Source: Miscanthus floridulus (Eukaryota > Streptophyta > Magnoliopsida > Poales > Poaceae). From it: a stretch of 64,000 bases of DNA. Of the stretch, positions 31,614 to 42,463 are shown one piece after another. The notes below the pieces were generated by a model. The model saw nothing but the letters and a program-made list of their open reading frames with translations. It was not told the DNA's origin and searched no databases. Both the position numbers and the translations under genes were made by a program. The stretch covers positions 104,519,158-104,583,157 of the forward strand of contig NC_089587.1 in NCBI RefSeq assembly GCF_019320115.1, read 5' to 3'. The first letter of the stretch is position 1, and every line of letters starts with the position of its first letter.

Positions 31614-34600
31614 TGTGGCAGAACTGCCCGAAATAACATGCTTACGGAGGTGCTCGTCTTCCACCAGACACTAAGCACCCCAAAAGCAAGCTACAACGAG
31701 CGGTATCCATCGAGCACACCCCAAGGGAGAACCCAAAAGATCCACATTTTTTCCAAGGATCCAATAATGAGAACAAGTTACAATACTTGTCCATTTCATA
31801 TATCAGAGTTTCTTAAAAGTACATTATTACAATACCAAATATCAGAGTGCAGAATGATAAACAGCGGAATTTAAAATAAACATCTAGCGATAAGAACGAG
31901 GATCCATTTGAGCCCACCAAAAGAATCCTCCACATAAAGATACTTCTCATGCATCACCTACAACAGGGGTAAATAAACCCTGAGTACACAATGTACTCGC
32001 AAGACTTATCCAACTAGTAGAAATAATTTCCCGACTCCAAGGAATATGAGAAGCTTTATGGTTTGCTGGTTTATTTTAGCAGAAAGCAATACTAATAGTG
32101 AGACCTTATTTATGTTATTATTATCGGCCGTATTAAGTTATTATCTATCCCATCTATATAAGCAAATGTTCTACTTTCAAGCAAGAGTTGAGCAATCAGT
32201 TCTATTTCTTCTCCTTCCATCTTTCAGTTCTTACTATAGTGCTAGACCCAAAAACAAGCCATACCGGATCGCCCGGTGATTCGTGAATCAATGCCCCTAG
32301 TTGAGTACCCCGAAAACACACGCCCCACTTATACCCTAGGCACAAGCAGGACTAACCCATCACCCTCCTATCGTAGGTGTCTAGGTCCCCATCCAAACTT
32401 GGACTCCAAGCCCCCACTCCTAAGTCCCAGACTCAGTGCGGTGCAAGGACCTCCACCATCTCCACCTCCAATCAGTCGGTCTAGAAAGAGTTGGATCCAC
32501 GATAGGAGAGCAACGAGTCTTCCCTGCATCCATACACAAGTATGCACTCAGAATAAAAGATCTGTGACTTGCCTTGAGACTTATGCAATGACCAGTCCTT
32601 AATTGACACGGATAGGGAAAAAGTGTAACCGAGCTATGCCCTATTGGCCACAGGACATAGCCCTTTACACCCACCAGAACCCAACCATATCCCTGCCTGG
32701 TCACCATTTTCCTTTCCACCATTTTATCAGGAGTGATCATATTTATCGCCTATTTGTGAGCAACGACAGGTTACCCACGCTACCGACATCCTGAGCATAG
32801 CAGCTACTCGACCTATACTAGTAGGACTCATGGGTGGATATATTTATGCATATAGTTTTCATAAAATGCCTATAACGTAAATGCACAACACACATATATA
32901 TATATCTAGTTATTATTCAAAATAAGGGTTATGCACCGGGGCTTGCCTTGGGCAGGTGCGGTGTCAGCAAAGTCAACAACTTATGGCTCCAGGACATCCT
33001 CCTACACGAGGATCTCCTCATCATACTCTTCGACGACTTCGTCGTACTCCTACTCGCCGAAGGTCACGATCTCCAGTGGCTCGTTCTCTATATGCATGCA
33101 GCGATGATGATGCAATAATTAATATTTAGGCAACTGCAACTCTTAAAATAAGAATACGCTTATCATGCTAACAAGCTAGCTCTACTGATCTCATACCAAC
33201 TAATTTCTTAAATGATTTCATATGCTTTAAATTAGGGTATTTTGGCTACCTTAATAAATTAGCTATTCAGAGGCTACAAAGATTACAAAGAGCATATAAT
33301 ATTATCATGAGTCTACTGTAAAATTTCCAGGGCTAGCATTTCTACCAATGCATCACAAAAAGTCATTCCCTAAATAACCATAATAATAATATGTATTTTG
33401 AAATAATAAAGTAACCCTAAAGATATCACTGAACTATACGAACTAATTACACTAGATAGATCATGAATTTAGGAATCTAACAAAATTTATTTCATAATAA
33501 ATAAATAAATTCAAATGAGCTCTAGGAAAGAAGAAGATGATAAGGATGGATAGGTCTTGATTTTAAATGAATTTAGGAAGAAGAAATAATGGAATCGGAG
33601 CTTGGATGAAAGAGATATTGATTTTGCCAGGTGGCCGCTAATTAATCCCATAAAGGGTGATTAAGGAAAGTGATTAGTGGCATTTGGCTAGCTGGTCATG
33701 TGTATTGGATTTCACGTGATGGACTTGGAGTGGGTATTTGGTCATGAGTGAATTAATTCAAATGATGGAGTTTGAGTGGTCTTTGGACTTAACGAGCACA
33801 TCAGGACTAGAGTGTGCTTTGGCCTAAACGTGCTTGGCAGTGGGGTGCTGGTTCATTCATGCAGGTCAAGGAATTAATGGAGGAGGAGACCACAGGTCAA
33901 GAAAATAACGGAGAAGGAGAAGATCATTTACAGACTAGCTACCTCAGCTGATTATTGCAGCTCAGGAGGGAGATCGACGGAGCGTAGCTTCTCGAGCAAG
34001 ACAGAGAAACTTGATTTAGAAAGTAAGATGGTGAGCGGCAGAGTGGGACGGCTCAGCGGGCTCGGCGTTGAAAGCTCTAGTTTGGTTTTGGTTAATTGAT
34101 GAAACCCTAAGTGCTAACCTAGTTTATCAAAGTGATTATGAGATAGGTAGCACTACTCCAAGTGATGAAGCAATGGCAAAGATCATGACGATGGTGATGG
34201 CATGGTGATGATCAAATGCTTAAACTTGGAAAAGAAGAAAGAGAAAAACAAAAGGCTCAAGGCAAATGTGAAAATTGTAGAAGCCATTTTGTTTTAGTGA
34301 TCGAGACACTTAGCGAGTGTGATCACATTTAGGATCGATAGCCGTACTATTAAGAGGGGTGAAACTCGTATCGAAATGCGGTTATCAAAGTGCCACTAGA
34401 TGCTCTAACTCATTGCATATGCATTTAGGATCTAGTGGAGTGCTAACACCCTTGAAAATGTTTGTGAAAATATGCTAACACACATGTGCTCAAGGTGATA
34501 CACTTGGTGGTTGGCACATTTGAGCAAGGGTTAGAAACTTCATCAGCGCCCTAGACAGAGAAGATGAAGGTCACTGTATGTGACCGGACGCTAGTCTCGG

Positions 34601-37338
34601 TTGGACAGGAGCGTCCGATCAGTGGCAGTAGAGAGCGCGTGTTTCGGTCTTCGACTGGATGCTGGCACTAATAGTGACCGTATGCTAGCAGGGTGCATTC
34701 GGTCAGTGCTGACGTACGCTGACATGAGGCGCACAGAGGAGACGTTGTGTGACCAGACACTGGGTGAGTCCGGTCGGGCTTGACCGGACGTGTCCGGTCG
34801 TGAAATGTCGTGTTTGGAACCTTACTAGAAACGACCGAACGCTGAGCTCCAGCGTCCGGTCACTTTCTAACAGACACGTCCGGTCATCTCTTGACCGTTG
34901 AGATCAGGCGATCGGCGTTTGAAGCCGATAACACATGGCGCACATCGCACGACCGGACGCTGAGGTCCTGCATCCGGTCGGCCCGTGTTCAGTGCAGTGA
35001 GGAGCCCAATAGCTCTATTTTATGGGGGCTTCTATTTAAGCCCCATGGCCGGCTCAAGCTCACTCTCTTGGCCATTTTGCATTGACATAGCAACCTTGTG
35101 AGCTTAGCCAAAGTCCTCCCACTCATCTCCATCATTGATTCATCATCTTTGTGAGATTGGGAGAGGATCCAAGTGCATTGCTTGAGTGATTGCATCTAGA
35201 GGCACTTGGTATTCGTGTTTTGCTATGGATTTCGCTTGTTGCTCTTGGTGGTTGCCACCACCTAGACGGCTTGGTGTAGCGGTGGAGGATTGGCATGAGT
35301 TGGTGATTGTTCGTGGCCATCTCCGGTGATTATGAGGGGATTTGTACCTTCTCCGGCGGAGCGCCAAAAGGTAACTCTAGTGGATTGCTTGTGTCATTGA
35401 GTTACCTCACTTGTGGGTAGGTTCTTGCGGTGTCCAATTGTGTGGATGAGGTTTGTGCAACACCTCTTAGCTGTTGAACCACCAAGTGTTGGTCAACACA
35501 ATGGGGACGTAGCGTGTTGACAAGCACGTGAACCTCGGGAGAAAATCGGTTGTCTCTTGCCCTTTGGTATTCTCCCTATGATTGATTTCATCTTCACCTT
35601 GTGATTGGTTTATCCCTCTACACGGCGGTATAATCACCCTACTCACTCTTTTATATTCTTGCAAACTAGTTGTGGCAAGCTCTTTAGTGTAATTAGAATT
35701 GAGAGATTGATTTGTTATTTAAGTTCATCTAGTGGAGCTCTTTAGTGTAGCAAGATTGAGAGCTCTTAGTGAGTAGTATCATAGCAAGTTGTGTGTCTAG
35801 TAATCATTGCAACTAGAATTGTTGGATAGGTGGTTGCAACCCTCATAGAGCTAAAGCAAGTTTGCATTTCGCTATTTGTCTTACTAATCAAATTGCTCTA
35901 GTTGATTTGTAAAATTTTAAATAGGCTATTCAGCCCCCCTCTTGCCATATTAGGACCTTTCAGGCGTGTCCTTTGAAAGACAGGAGACACGGGTATGGAA
36001 TTAAGCAAGAGGAGGATAAGGAGGACGACAAGAAGGTTAGGCATGGCTACTGTGAATGAACTAGAGAAGCGTATAGTAGTGTGTCGTTGTACTTGAGACT
36101 TGAATGTTGATAGACGAATGTGATGTACAGTAGACCATGGACCTAGGCTGGGTATGTACTAGCTACTGAAGCTTTCCCTTGCCGTGTTAGCTCCGGCTGG
36201 ACAAATGAAGTTTCTCGCCAACCACTCATCAAGTCACAAATGGGGTCATCGGTCAAGTCTACTTTTGTACCCAAATTCAGAACGGCGATCATTTGCCCCG
36301 CAGCGGACGTGCCTCTCTGTGCTAGTGTGGTCACCAGGTGCAGCGCGCACACGCCCAGATGGTCGCCCAGCGTGGAGTACAGCTCAGCAGCGCCCTCACT
36401 TAATGCGCAATGCAGCAGCCAGCAGCAACGCATGCAAGCGGCCAGGTGCTGTGCATTTACCTGTTGGTCAAAAGCAACTGCATGCTCTCGCTCTCTCAGC
36501 ATGCAAGCTACAAGAGCGATAGCAAATTAAATGGACCAGCTCTCGCATATGTGCATGCAGCCACAAAACAGAGCACACGAGATGGCACTGTGCCTGATGA
36601 GCATGCATGCGGTCCCCTAGCTTTCTATTCTTAGACAAGGCATGCACTCTCCCTCGCTCGGCTGTTAAAATAGCTACAAGTTCTAGTCCTCACTCTGCCA
36701 GTCCAGGCACACCACCACACATGGCACGGTAGGCTTGTTCCATCTGTTGGTACTTGTACTGCAGGTTGTGGCTGAACTAGCTTGCTTAAAGGTAATAAAG
36801 TGCTACTTGTGCACGACGTGCTGCTCGGATGAACAGTATTTTCTGTCATGAACAGTGCAAGATGTGCAAGACGCAGTGAACCGTGTTTACTTCGTGCAAC
36901 CGTAATTCTGCGTTGCTGCAGTGCTGACGCGTGGAAAGGTGTCTAAGCTGCGTTTGCAAAGCAACTGAGCAGCGAGCAAGCGGCGTGCTCAGCGGGCCGA
37001 GCTTGTGATTGAGATTAATGCGTAGCGTGTGCGATGTTGTTGCTACGGTCGGTCGTCGCTGTGCGCGTGCTACGCTGGATAAGCAGAGCAGTGTGCCTTG
37101 TGTGTGCTCTGGGAATTAGGAAGAAGATGAATAGCGAGAGATGGAGTTGGATCAGGATGACAATAGTGAGTTGAGCTGTGCTGGAGAGTATTTGGACAAC
37201 GAATAAATTAGAGCTCAAATTGAGAATTAGTGCAATAAAATTTAATTTCTTATTTTACCACATGCAATAATACATAAACATGATGCTCATGACATGGTTT
37301 TAGTAAAAACTATACAAGGTAACACCGAGGGTGTTACA
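31614..37338 (-). repeat. Chromovirus-type solo LTR C (about 3.8 kb without its own insertion)
   Basis: On the minus strand it starts TGTAACACCCTCGGTG (right end 37338) and ends GGGCAGTTCTGCCACA (left end 31614). The flanking five bases are CTAGA (31609-31613) and CCAGA (37339-37343), a target duplication with one C/T difference. There is no internal region, so it is a solo LTR. Towards the left it contains the downstream part of the LTR (GTACTCAGGGTTTATTTACC on the minus strand, near 31970-31990). A SIRE-type solo LTR sits inside at 34069-35962. The short frames in it have no recognisable domains. Confidence 0.75.
34069..35962 (+). repeat. SIRE-type Ty1/copia solo LTR (1894 bp), copy 1
   Basis: It begins TGAAAGCTCTAG and ends GGACCTTTCA, giving inverted termini TGAAAG/CTTTCA. 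Perfect 5-bp target duplications GGCGT flank it (34064-34068 and 35963-35967). A second copy of the same LTR lies at 56999-58847. A TATTTAA box (35033-35039) marks plus-strand transcription. The U3 part carries alternating CCGGACGCT and GCGTCCGGT words. No internal sequence remains, so the rest was lost by LTR-LTR recombination. Confidence 0.9.
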
Positions 37339-37343
37339 CCAGA

Positions 37344-39228
37344 TTCCACTCGAACATGCCCGTTAGCGAGCTCACCGAGCGCGTCGCTCGAGCCATCGAG
37401 GCAAGCAACGTTAGCTCAGCCCCTCCGGTTGCGGAAACCACGGACGAGGTAACGCATGGAACTAGACCAACCCCTACCAAAGCCCAACGGGGCTCGGGGG
37501 CTCAGGTCCCCCGACACCGACTTAGGAAATCAACCGACCGTGCAAGACGCGGACGGGACAAACATGGGCGAGCACCCCGAACGATAGTCTACGACCCCAG
37601 AAAAGAGTACCAAGATGCTCAGCCTCCAACTGACTCGCCAGTCAAACATAGGCTCGGGGGCTACACCCGTGGGTATGCTCACATGCACCCGCTGTCAAAA
37701 CAAAAAAAACCTCGCTGCCAAGACAAAAAAAACTAGACGATTCTATCTGAATCGCCCAGGGGCTCGGGGGCTACACCCGTGGGTGCGCTCACGCGCACCC
37801 ATCGTTGAAACAAAAAATCCTTCGCTGGCAACACGAAGAACCCCCCATACGATTCTACCCGAATCGCCCGAGGGCTCGGGGGCTACACCCGTGTGTGTGC
37901 TCGCGCGCACCCGCCGTCAAGACAAAAATCCCTAGACGATTCTACCCAAATCGCTCGGGAGCTCAGGGGCTCCTATCGGGTTCATAAACTCGGGGTCCCT
38001 CAGGGACCTGCTTACCAGTAAAAGCTCGGCCCAGCAGACGACGTTGCGAACGACGCGCAACTCCTGGGCCAGCCAAAAAACCTAACGATAGGCCAGAAGG
38101 GCGATCCTAGCTCGCTTCCGACTCTGGCCCACCTCTCCAATCGGAAGGCCTGGCCAAGGAGGAATGGCGCTCGCTTCTGACTCTGGCCCACCTCTCCCAC
38201 CGAAAGGCCTGCCAAGGAGGAACGGCGCTCGCTTCCGACTCCAGCCCGCCTCTTCAACTAGAAGGCCTGGCTAGCTTGCCTCTGACTCCAGCGCTCACTT
38301 CCAACTCCGGCCCACCTCTCTGACTAGAAGGCCTGGCCGAGAAGGGACAATGCTCGCCTCCGACTCCGACTCACTTCCCCAACCGAAAATACACCAAACC
38401 TCTGCTTATAGCTCTTCTCCGACCGAGAGGCCGTAGCCAACTAGGGAACGATCGACCAGGGACGCACGCTCGGTGAAGACCTAGGAATCGAACAGAGCAA
38501 GTAAGGCAGGGCACTCCAGTCAACCGCAATATTAAGGACCGTACCCTGCGCACTGTAGAACAGTACTGTCAGGCCATGTCAGAAGGATGCACCGTAACCT
38601 TCCAGACATGTCAGAACACCAATAGTGTTGTGGGCGCCGGCATTTACCCTACAGTATGGTAGGCGTCGACATTGGCCATATTGGAAGATCACGATGGAGC
38701 CTACCACATGCATCCGGACATCAATGGTGTTGTGGGCGCCGACGAACCGCCTTGTATCCGACGGTGTGGGCAACAAGACTAGGTAGCACACACACGCTCT
38801 CTCTCTCTCTCTCTCATTCTCTCTTGTAAGGCCGTCCCCTTCATCTATAAAAGATGACGCGCTCTCTCCAAAGGACACTTAGAGGATTCAACCACCAACG
38901 GATCGAACAACCTACGATTCGAACGATCCCAACAGAGCACACGCTCAAATACTTAGCGCACATAGGAGCTCCCATCTCTCTCGGCCTTTCGATCTAGAGT
39001 CCGACCGGACCTCTTGCACCCCCCATCTTACTCTCTCTCGTTTGTAACCCCACAGCAAACTTTGAGCACCTGAGCTTGGGAATAAAGTCTCCGACCGACT
39101 CAGACTGGACGTAGGGCACGTTGCCTGAACCAGTATAAACACTGTGCCATTGAGTGCTAGGCCACATCCGATCACAACATACGGCAAAACTACAAATATT
39201 TACGTGTTGGTCACTTTCTGCACCGACA
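37344..39228 (+). repeat. Right end of element 3, probably containing its 3' LTR
   Basis: The segment ends CACTTTCTGCACCGACA, a typical LTR terminus. It contains repeated words such as GCTCGGGGGCTACACCCGT (near 37659, 37760 and 37875) followed by GCGCACCC, and a degenerate repeat around CTTCCGACTC (38120-38370). Further right are a (CT)n run (about 38797-38814) and a TATA box. The LTR start was not found: no clear polypurine tract plus TGTCGG is visible. Frames here (for example 37356-37736) look like chance ORFs. Confidence 0.5.
38846..38852 (+). promoter_or_regulatory. TATA box of the element 3 LTR
   Basis: TATAAAA lies about 380 bases before the LTR end at 39228, just after a CT-rich tract. 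This is the usual position for the LTR promoter and supports a plus orientation for the element. Confidence 0.5.
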
Positions 39229-40415
39229 GTATTCATTATTCATGTTTACCTGATCATGTGTTTATATGGGCTTATAAATAAACTTGTTGCCACCCAATTG
39301 CTAAAAGATGACTCATTAAAAGCTAATCGCAGTTAAACCAGTGTCAGCCTTTTGAGCCTCATGAACCCCATGTTATATTTGTTGAGTACGACATGTACTT
39401 ACGCTTGCTTTATTTTTTTTAATTATTTAGATAAAAATCCCGGATGGGTACCAGATTGCTAAAGTTTAGAGGAATTAGGCTTATGATCAACCAATCAGTT
39501 GTCCCTGTGAAATTGGAGTCTTCACCCAAAAATCGGAGTTGTCTTTCCGTTGTTTGCTATCTAAAATTATATACTTTATACTAAATACGTTAATTTTGAG
39601 CATTGTCTTTCGATATTACCCTTATTTGTACCTATATGTGAGATTTGACTTCCTAGGCTCACATATGGTGTGTATCTGGTTTTGTTCTTAAAATCGGGTG
39701 CTACACTGACTCGGCTTCCGCGACGAGCGAGGAGGATAGGGGCGTAGGCACAGGTGCATGCGTACTGTAGGCCTCCCATGACTCGGCTTCCACGATGGGC
39801 GAGGTGGATGGTGGCGTGGTGCCGGATGGTGGCGCGGCCAGGGCACGGAGCAGCGTGGTGAAGGGACCCGGGTGCGGCGCCGCCGTGCTGGAGAAGGACG
39901 TGGCGGGCGGGTGCATTGCCCGTGGCAAGCGGCCCTTGCGATGAAGAAGGCGAGCTGTTTTTTTGAAGCCGTGAAGCACTGAAGCAGCGGAGCGAAGTGG
40001 GGCAAGCGGTGTCCGGGCGGACGGACGTCCGTGTGGAAGCATTATCGGACCAAGGGAGGATGAAAAAATGGAGAAACATCGAAAAGGAAAGAAAAAACAC
40101 ATTTTGCATTGTAAAGTGTTCCCACCATCTGTCTATTTTTTTTATAACAGAGGGTCATTAGATTTCCATGCCCTCTGGTCGGGGATTGAAATTGCATCGC
40201 AGCCATCTTGGTTAAAAGCAAAGTGAGAATGATAAATTTTGAAGCTCCCGAAAGTAACAGCAAACGTGCAAAATGACAGGTTTTCATATACGGGACGGCC
40301 GGGCTCACAACATGCAGAGCTGAACCAGGTAGCAGAGGAGAACATTAATGGGATCTGATGGTGAATAATTTGAGTTCGACACGACGGGTGAATAATTTGA
40401 GTATTCAAAGTGGCA
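39229..40415. other. Gene-free stretch downstream of the DUF1618 pseudogene
   Basis: The part 39260-39560 resembles the end of another chromovirus LTR on the plus strand (for example GTTGAGTACGACATGTACTT, then ATCCCGGATGGGTACC), seen as a fragment only. From 39705 to 39840 there are two diverged copies of a block starting ACTCGGCTTCC with GAGCGAGG or GGGCGAGG, about 75 bases apart. Frames up to 177 codons on the minus strand in this GC-rich part overlap each other and show no domain. Confidence 0.4.
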
Positions 40416-41062
40416 TCACCATATGCCTAGGAGACGATGATCCTGCAGGAAACGTGAACACAGACGTGACCCTGCGACGAGGCACGTCGAGGCTGACCTC
40501 GTAGCACCGCGTGGCTGCCCACTCCTTCTCCTTGCGCTTGAACTCAAGTCATGTACGCAGACGTGCGCCACGCCAGGTCGCGCCCTGCTAACAACGGGCC
40601 AGCGCACGACCCACCGTAGCAGCCTGCTCTTGTTGCCGCCGCCGCCGCTGTCCACCGGAATAGCGTCATCCAGGAGGTCGGCGACGCACAGGGAGGAGCA
40701 CGACGTGTCCTCGTCCTTCTCCCACCTCTAGCTATCTGCTGTCAGCTGGAACTTGAGAGTCCATGTCGTGAGCGCCACCGTGACCTCGTCGCCGCCATCG
40801 TCCATGCACAAGAGTTTGATGGTCTCGGAGTCCATGCAGCACACGGAATGGTACTCCATTGCACCAAAAGATGCAGGACCACATGCATATCCCTCGGGCA
40901 ACGGGATGAATCTAAACACCAAGCCGTCGGCGGCGGCGGCGGCGTCCGTGCTGCTGCTGCTGATGTTGTTGCAGACCAAGATCCCTGCCCACAGGTCTAC
41001 CCAGCAAAGGGAGGTGCTTGAGATGGCGAACACCGTCCCAGCATTGAAATTGAAGCAATACT
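40416..41062 (-). pseudogene. DUF1618 gene, 3' part (separated from its 5' part by a copia insertion)
   Basis: The frame resumes at 41057, immediately after the ATACT target duplication (41058-41062), and runs to TGA/TAG at 40416-40418 with one internal stop (TAG, 40728-40730). It contains the DUF1618 core: SSTSLCWVDLWAGILVCNN, then FRFIPLPEGY and ALTTWTLKF. Together with the part at 46128-46835, and counting one copy of the duplication, the frame is continuous over about 449 codons, a normal length for this family. DUF1618 proteins are numerous in grasses and of unknown function. Confidence 0.75.
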
Positions 41063-41294
41063 TGTCAGCCGGAAATGTTCCGGCCAAGAAACTCTCAACC
41101 TCACGTACTGAGAATACAAGCACGATGAACACAGGGTATTTTTGGTGCTGTGCAAACTGCAGCAGCTTTTAGAGGAGCATAAACAGAAAAGCTGCTGTAG
41201 TTTGCACAGCACCAAAAATACCCTGTGTTCATCGTGCATGTATTCTCAGTACGTGAGGTTGAGAGTTTCTTGGCTGGAACATTTCCAGCTGACA
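41063..41294. repeat. Palindrome of two inverted LTR termini (108-bp arms, 16-bp spacer)
   Basis: The left arm, 41063-41170, is the reverse complement of the right arm, 41187-41294, with four differences in 108 positions. The spacer AGAGGAGCATAAACAG (41171-41186) matches the bases preceding the same arm in the right LTR (around 46004-46019, one difference). The right arm runs straight into the primer-binding site. So this is inverted R-U5 joined to direct R-U5, with the turn probably near the transcription start of the LTR. Confidence 0.92.
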
Positions 41295-41296
41295 TT

Positions 41297-41308
41297 TGGC
41301 ATCAGAGC
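41297..41308 (+). other. Primer-binding site of the copia element
   Basis: TGGCATCAGAGC differs at one base from TGGTATCAGAGC, the usual complement to the 3' end of plant initiator methionine tRNA. It lies two bases after the LTR terminus CTGACA, as expected for minus-strand priming. Confidence 0.8.
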
Positions 41309-41329
41309 CGAGATCACGCCGCCGGCGCC

Positions 41330-42424
41330 ATGTCCGAGTCTCCGTTGAAGAAGAAGGAGGTTACTCCATCGCGTTCGCCGTGCCGCCGCCGAGGCCGCTC
41401 GCACAATCGCCGCTCTCGCGCCCGCAGCGGGTCGCACGTCCTGGAGCGCATTGTGGAGCGTCCGTCCGCGAGCATCGCGTGGTCGATGCTCACGCGATCC
41501 AACTACCCCGAGTGGGCGTTGGTCATGGAGGTCAACTTCTAGACGCTCCGAGTAAGGGACGTCGTCGTCGACGCCATCGACGACGATCCTGACGAGGACG
41601 ACTACCACGACGATCGGGTGGCCATGGCGGGCATCCTGTGGTCCGTACCGCAGGAACTCTGGAACGCACTCGCCGTCCGGCGCACGGCGAAGGAGGCATG
41701 GGACGCCATCAAGATCCTCCGGGTCGGCGACGAGCGTGCGCGCGACGCCACCGCGCAGCAGCTCCGCCGCGACTTCGGCAACCTCGCCTTCAAGGATGGG
41801 GAAACCGTCAGCGACTTCGACGTGCGGATCACCACTCTCGCCATGAACCTGCTCACCCTCGGTGACAACATCTCTGAATCCGAGGTAGTTAAGAAACTGC
41901 TGCAGGTAGTGCCGGAGAAGCTGTCCCAAGCCACCGTCTCCATCGAGATGTTCTGCAACCTCCGCACCATCTCGATCGAGGACGTAATCGGGCGCCTTCG
42001 GGTGTTCGAGGACCGTAGCAAGCAGAAGTCCGTCACGAATGCCATGGGGCGTCTCCTTCTCACCGAGGAAGACTGGGAGGCGCGCTGCAAGGCTCGCCGA
42101 GACCAGGACAGCTCTGGGCGCAGTGCGGCGTCGAGCTTCAGCGGCAAGAAGCGCGGCGGCCGTGGTCGTGGCCGCGGACGTGGCAAGAGCGACGGCTCCG
42201 CACTGCGTGATGGCACGAAAGGGCAGCCGGCCGACGGAAGGAAGCCCAACCGAGATCAATGTGTACGCTGCGGTAAGACTGGCCACTGGGCCAAAGATTG
42301 CAGAAGCAAGCCCAAGGAGGAGGCCCATATGGCGCAAGCTGACGAGGACGACGAGCCGACTCTGCTGATGGCTCACTCCTCTGTCTCCTCCAACGCGCCG
42401 CTCGCACAGACTGGCGGAGTCTGA
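41330..42424 (+). pseudogene. Gag of the copia element (one internal stop)
   Basis: ATG at 41330 (MSESPLKKKE) is the first in-frame start after the primer-binding site. The frame is interrupted by TAG at 41540-41542 and continues from there as a 268-residue ORF from 41618. Capsid-type sequence of the UBN2 family follows (LWNALAVRRTAKEAWDAI, then FDVRITTLAMNL), then an Arg/Gly-rich stretch and a CCHC zinc knuckle, CVRCGKTGHWAKDC. The TGA at 42422-42424 is in the same phase as the following pol frame, so Gag and Pol were one reading frame. Confidence 0.85.
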
Positions 42425-42463
42425 TCCACTTCTTCCCCGCCGCTACGCGTCATCGAGGCAAAG

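Larger units (their letters stand above)
26580..39228 (+). mobile_element. Element 3: third Tat-type element, 3' half only, broken by solo LTRs
   Basis: The left part (26580-31613) holds a reverse-strand Transposase_28-type gene. The right part (37339-39228) holds LTR-like sequence ending CACCGACA with a plus-strand TATA box. By analogy with element 1 this is the region between pol and the right end of a plus-oriented element. No pol is present in the window; it should lie left, beyond the nested LTRs. A chromovirus solo LTR (31614-37338) interrupts it. Orientation and extent are inferred from the layout of elements 1 and 2. Confidence 0.6.

Noticed and set aside
39576..40109. A 177-codon minus-strand frame
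   Set aside because: No domain, biased composition, and overlapping alternative frames of similar length; no splice or promoter support.
41063..41294. The palindrome as a hairpin terminator or a MITE
   Set aside because: Its arms match the LTR terminus of the adjoining copia element, and the ATACT duplication pairs its left end with the end of the right LTR at 46127, so it is part of that element.
41246..42376. A 376-codon open frame on the minus strand
   Set aside because: It lies opposite the copia gag, whose capsid and zinc-knuckle motifs are clear on the plus strand; the frame is a by-product of high GC content.
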